A stretch of 6,029 bases of DNA from Clostridia bacterium (GTDB lineage: Bacteria > Bacillota > Clostridia > Oscillospirales > CAG-272), in NCBI GenBank assembly GCA_017420845.1, contig JAFQOC010000178.1, positions 1 through 6,029 of the forward strand, given 5' to 3'. Each line of letters starts with the position of its first letter. The first letter of the stretch is position 1. The notes under the pieces were generated by a model. It saw only the letters and a list, made by a program, of their open reading frames with translations, was not told the DNA's origin and did not search any database. Shown in pieces: positions 5,704-6,029 of the stretch. A program made the translations under genes and the position numbers.

Positions 5704-6029
5704 TTACTGATTTCTGACCGCATAGCACCCGGGATCTCCCGCGGCAGCCATAGCCAGCCTCGCAAAGGCATCCTTCCGCCCCTTCACGGTACTCTTTCGA
5801 AAATCCGCAGGAGCCTCGCCGGTTTCTCGTTTGAAGAAACGGTAGAAGTGCTGCTCGGTGCTGAACCCTAGACGGAAGGCGATCTCGGAGAGCTTCAGAC
5901 CCGTAAAGGCCAGATAGCTTTGAGCGCGTTCTACGCGGGCTTGCTTGATGAAATCGTGGTAGGAAAGTCCGCTGTATCGACGGAAAATGACTTGAAGCTT
6001 ATTCTTGTTGATGCCAAAAATGCGGCAAA
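5704..6029 (-). CDS. AraC-family transcriptional regulator, C-terminal part (gene cut by right window edge)
   Basis: 107 whole codons plus the TAA stop are present; the start lies beyond the right edge. The visible part begins in the first helix-turn-helix of the AraC DNA-binding domain (CRIFGINKNKLQVIFRRYSG). It continues through the linking helix (DFIKQARVERAQSYL) and contains the full second helix-turn-helix, with the family signature around LSEIAFRLGFSTEQHFYRFF and KRETGEAPADFR. A tail of about 30 residues (STVKGRKDAFARL...) follows the domain and is longer than in many members. The effector-binding N-terminal domain is not in the window, so the ligand cannot be guessed. Its own terminator follows at once. 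It is on the same strand as the sigma operon, but a regulatory link is only a possibility. Confidence 0.93.
   Translation of the reverse strand, partial: CRIFGINKNKLQVIFRRYSGLSYHDFIKQARVERAQSYLAFTGLKLSEIAFRLGFSTEQHFYRFFKRETGEAPADFRKSTVKGRKDAFARLAMAAAGDPGCYAVRNQ

Overview
This window looks like chromosomal DNA of a Clostridia-type Firmicute, probably a gut Oscillospiraceae- or Lachnospiraceae-like lineage. The reasons are strong AAGGA/AAAGGGG ribosome sites, an ECF sigma factor of the style common in that class, short lipoproteins with MKK signal peptides and LASC/LTSC lipoboxes, and G+C near one half by eye. No species can be named. All supportable genes lie on the minus strand, so transcription runs from right to left.

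Right edge to left edge: (i) 5704-6029 is the C-terminal part of an AraC-family regulator, closed by an intrinsic terminator at 5664-5697. (ii) 5507-5663 is an AT-rich leader with candidate promoter elements and a palindrome. (iii) 4940-5506 is a complete ECF sigma factor. (iv) 3597-4943 is a single-pass membrane protein whose start overlaps the sigma stop by four bases (ATGA); it is the likely anti-sigma or sensor partner. (v) 2126-3568 is lipoprotein paralogue C, 28 bases downstream. (vi) 1909-2125 is a 217-base gap with a G/C-rich palindromic repeat pair and a candidate internal promoter. (vii) 523-1908 is lipoprotein paralogue B. (viii) 1-510 is the N-terminal part of lipoprotein paralogue A, 12 bases after B, running off the left edge.

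The proposed logic, which is inference, is that the sigma factor and its membrane partner form a regulatory pair at the head of an operon whose payload is at least three tandem copies of a surface lipoprotein. Each copy has an N-terminal lipid anchor, a shared juxtamembrane block (CSRR.xYED), a Trp-flanked three-cysteine motif, and (in B and C) a C-terminal body of repeated short beta-strand pairs resembling a beta-propeller. No enzyme active site was recognised. The lipoproteins may be sensors, binding proteins or envelope-stress effectors.

The most interesting points are the lipoprotein triplication with uneven, patchwork conservation, the cysteine motif, and the membrane partner, which lacks the usual zinc anti-sigma motif.
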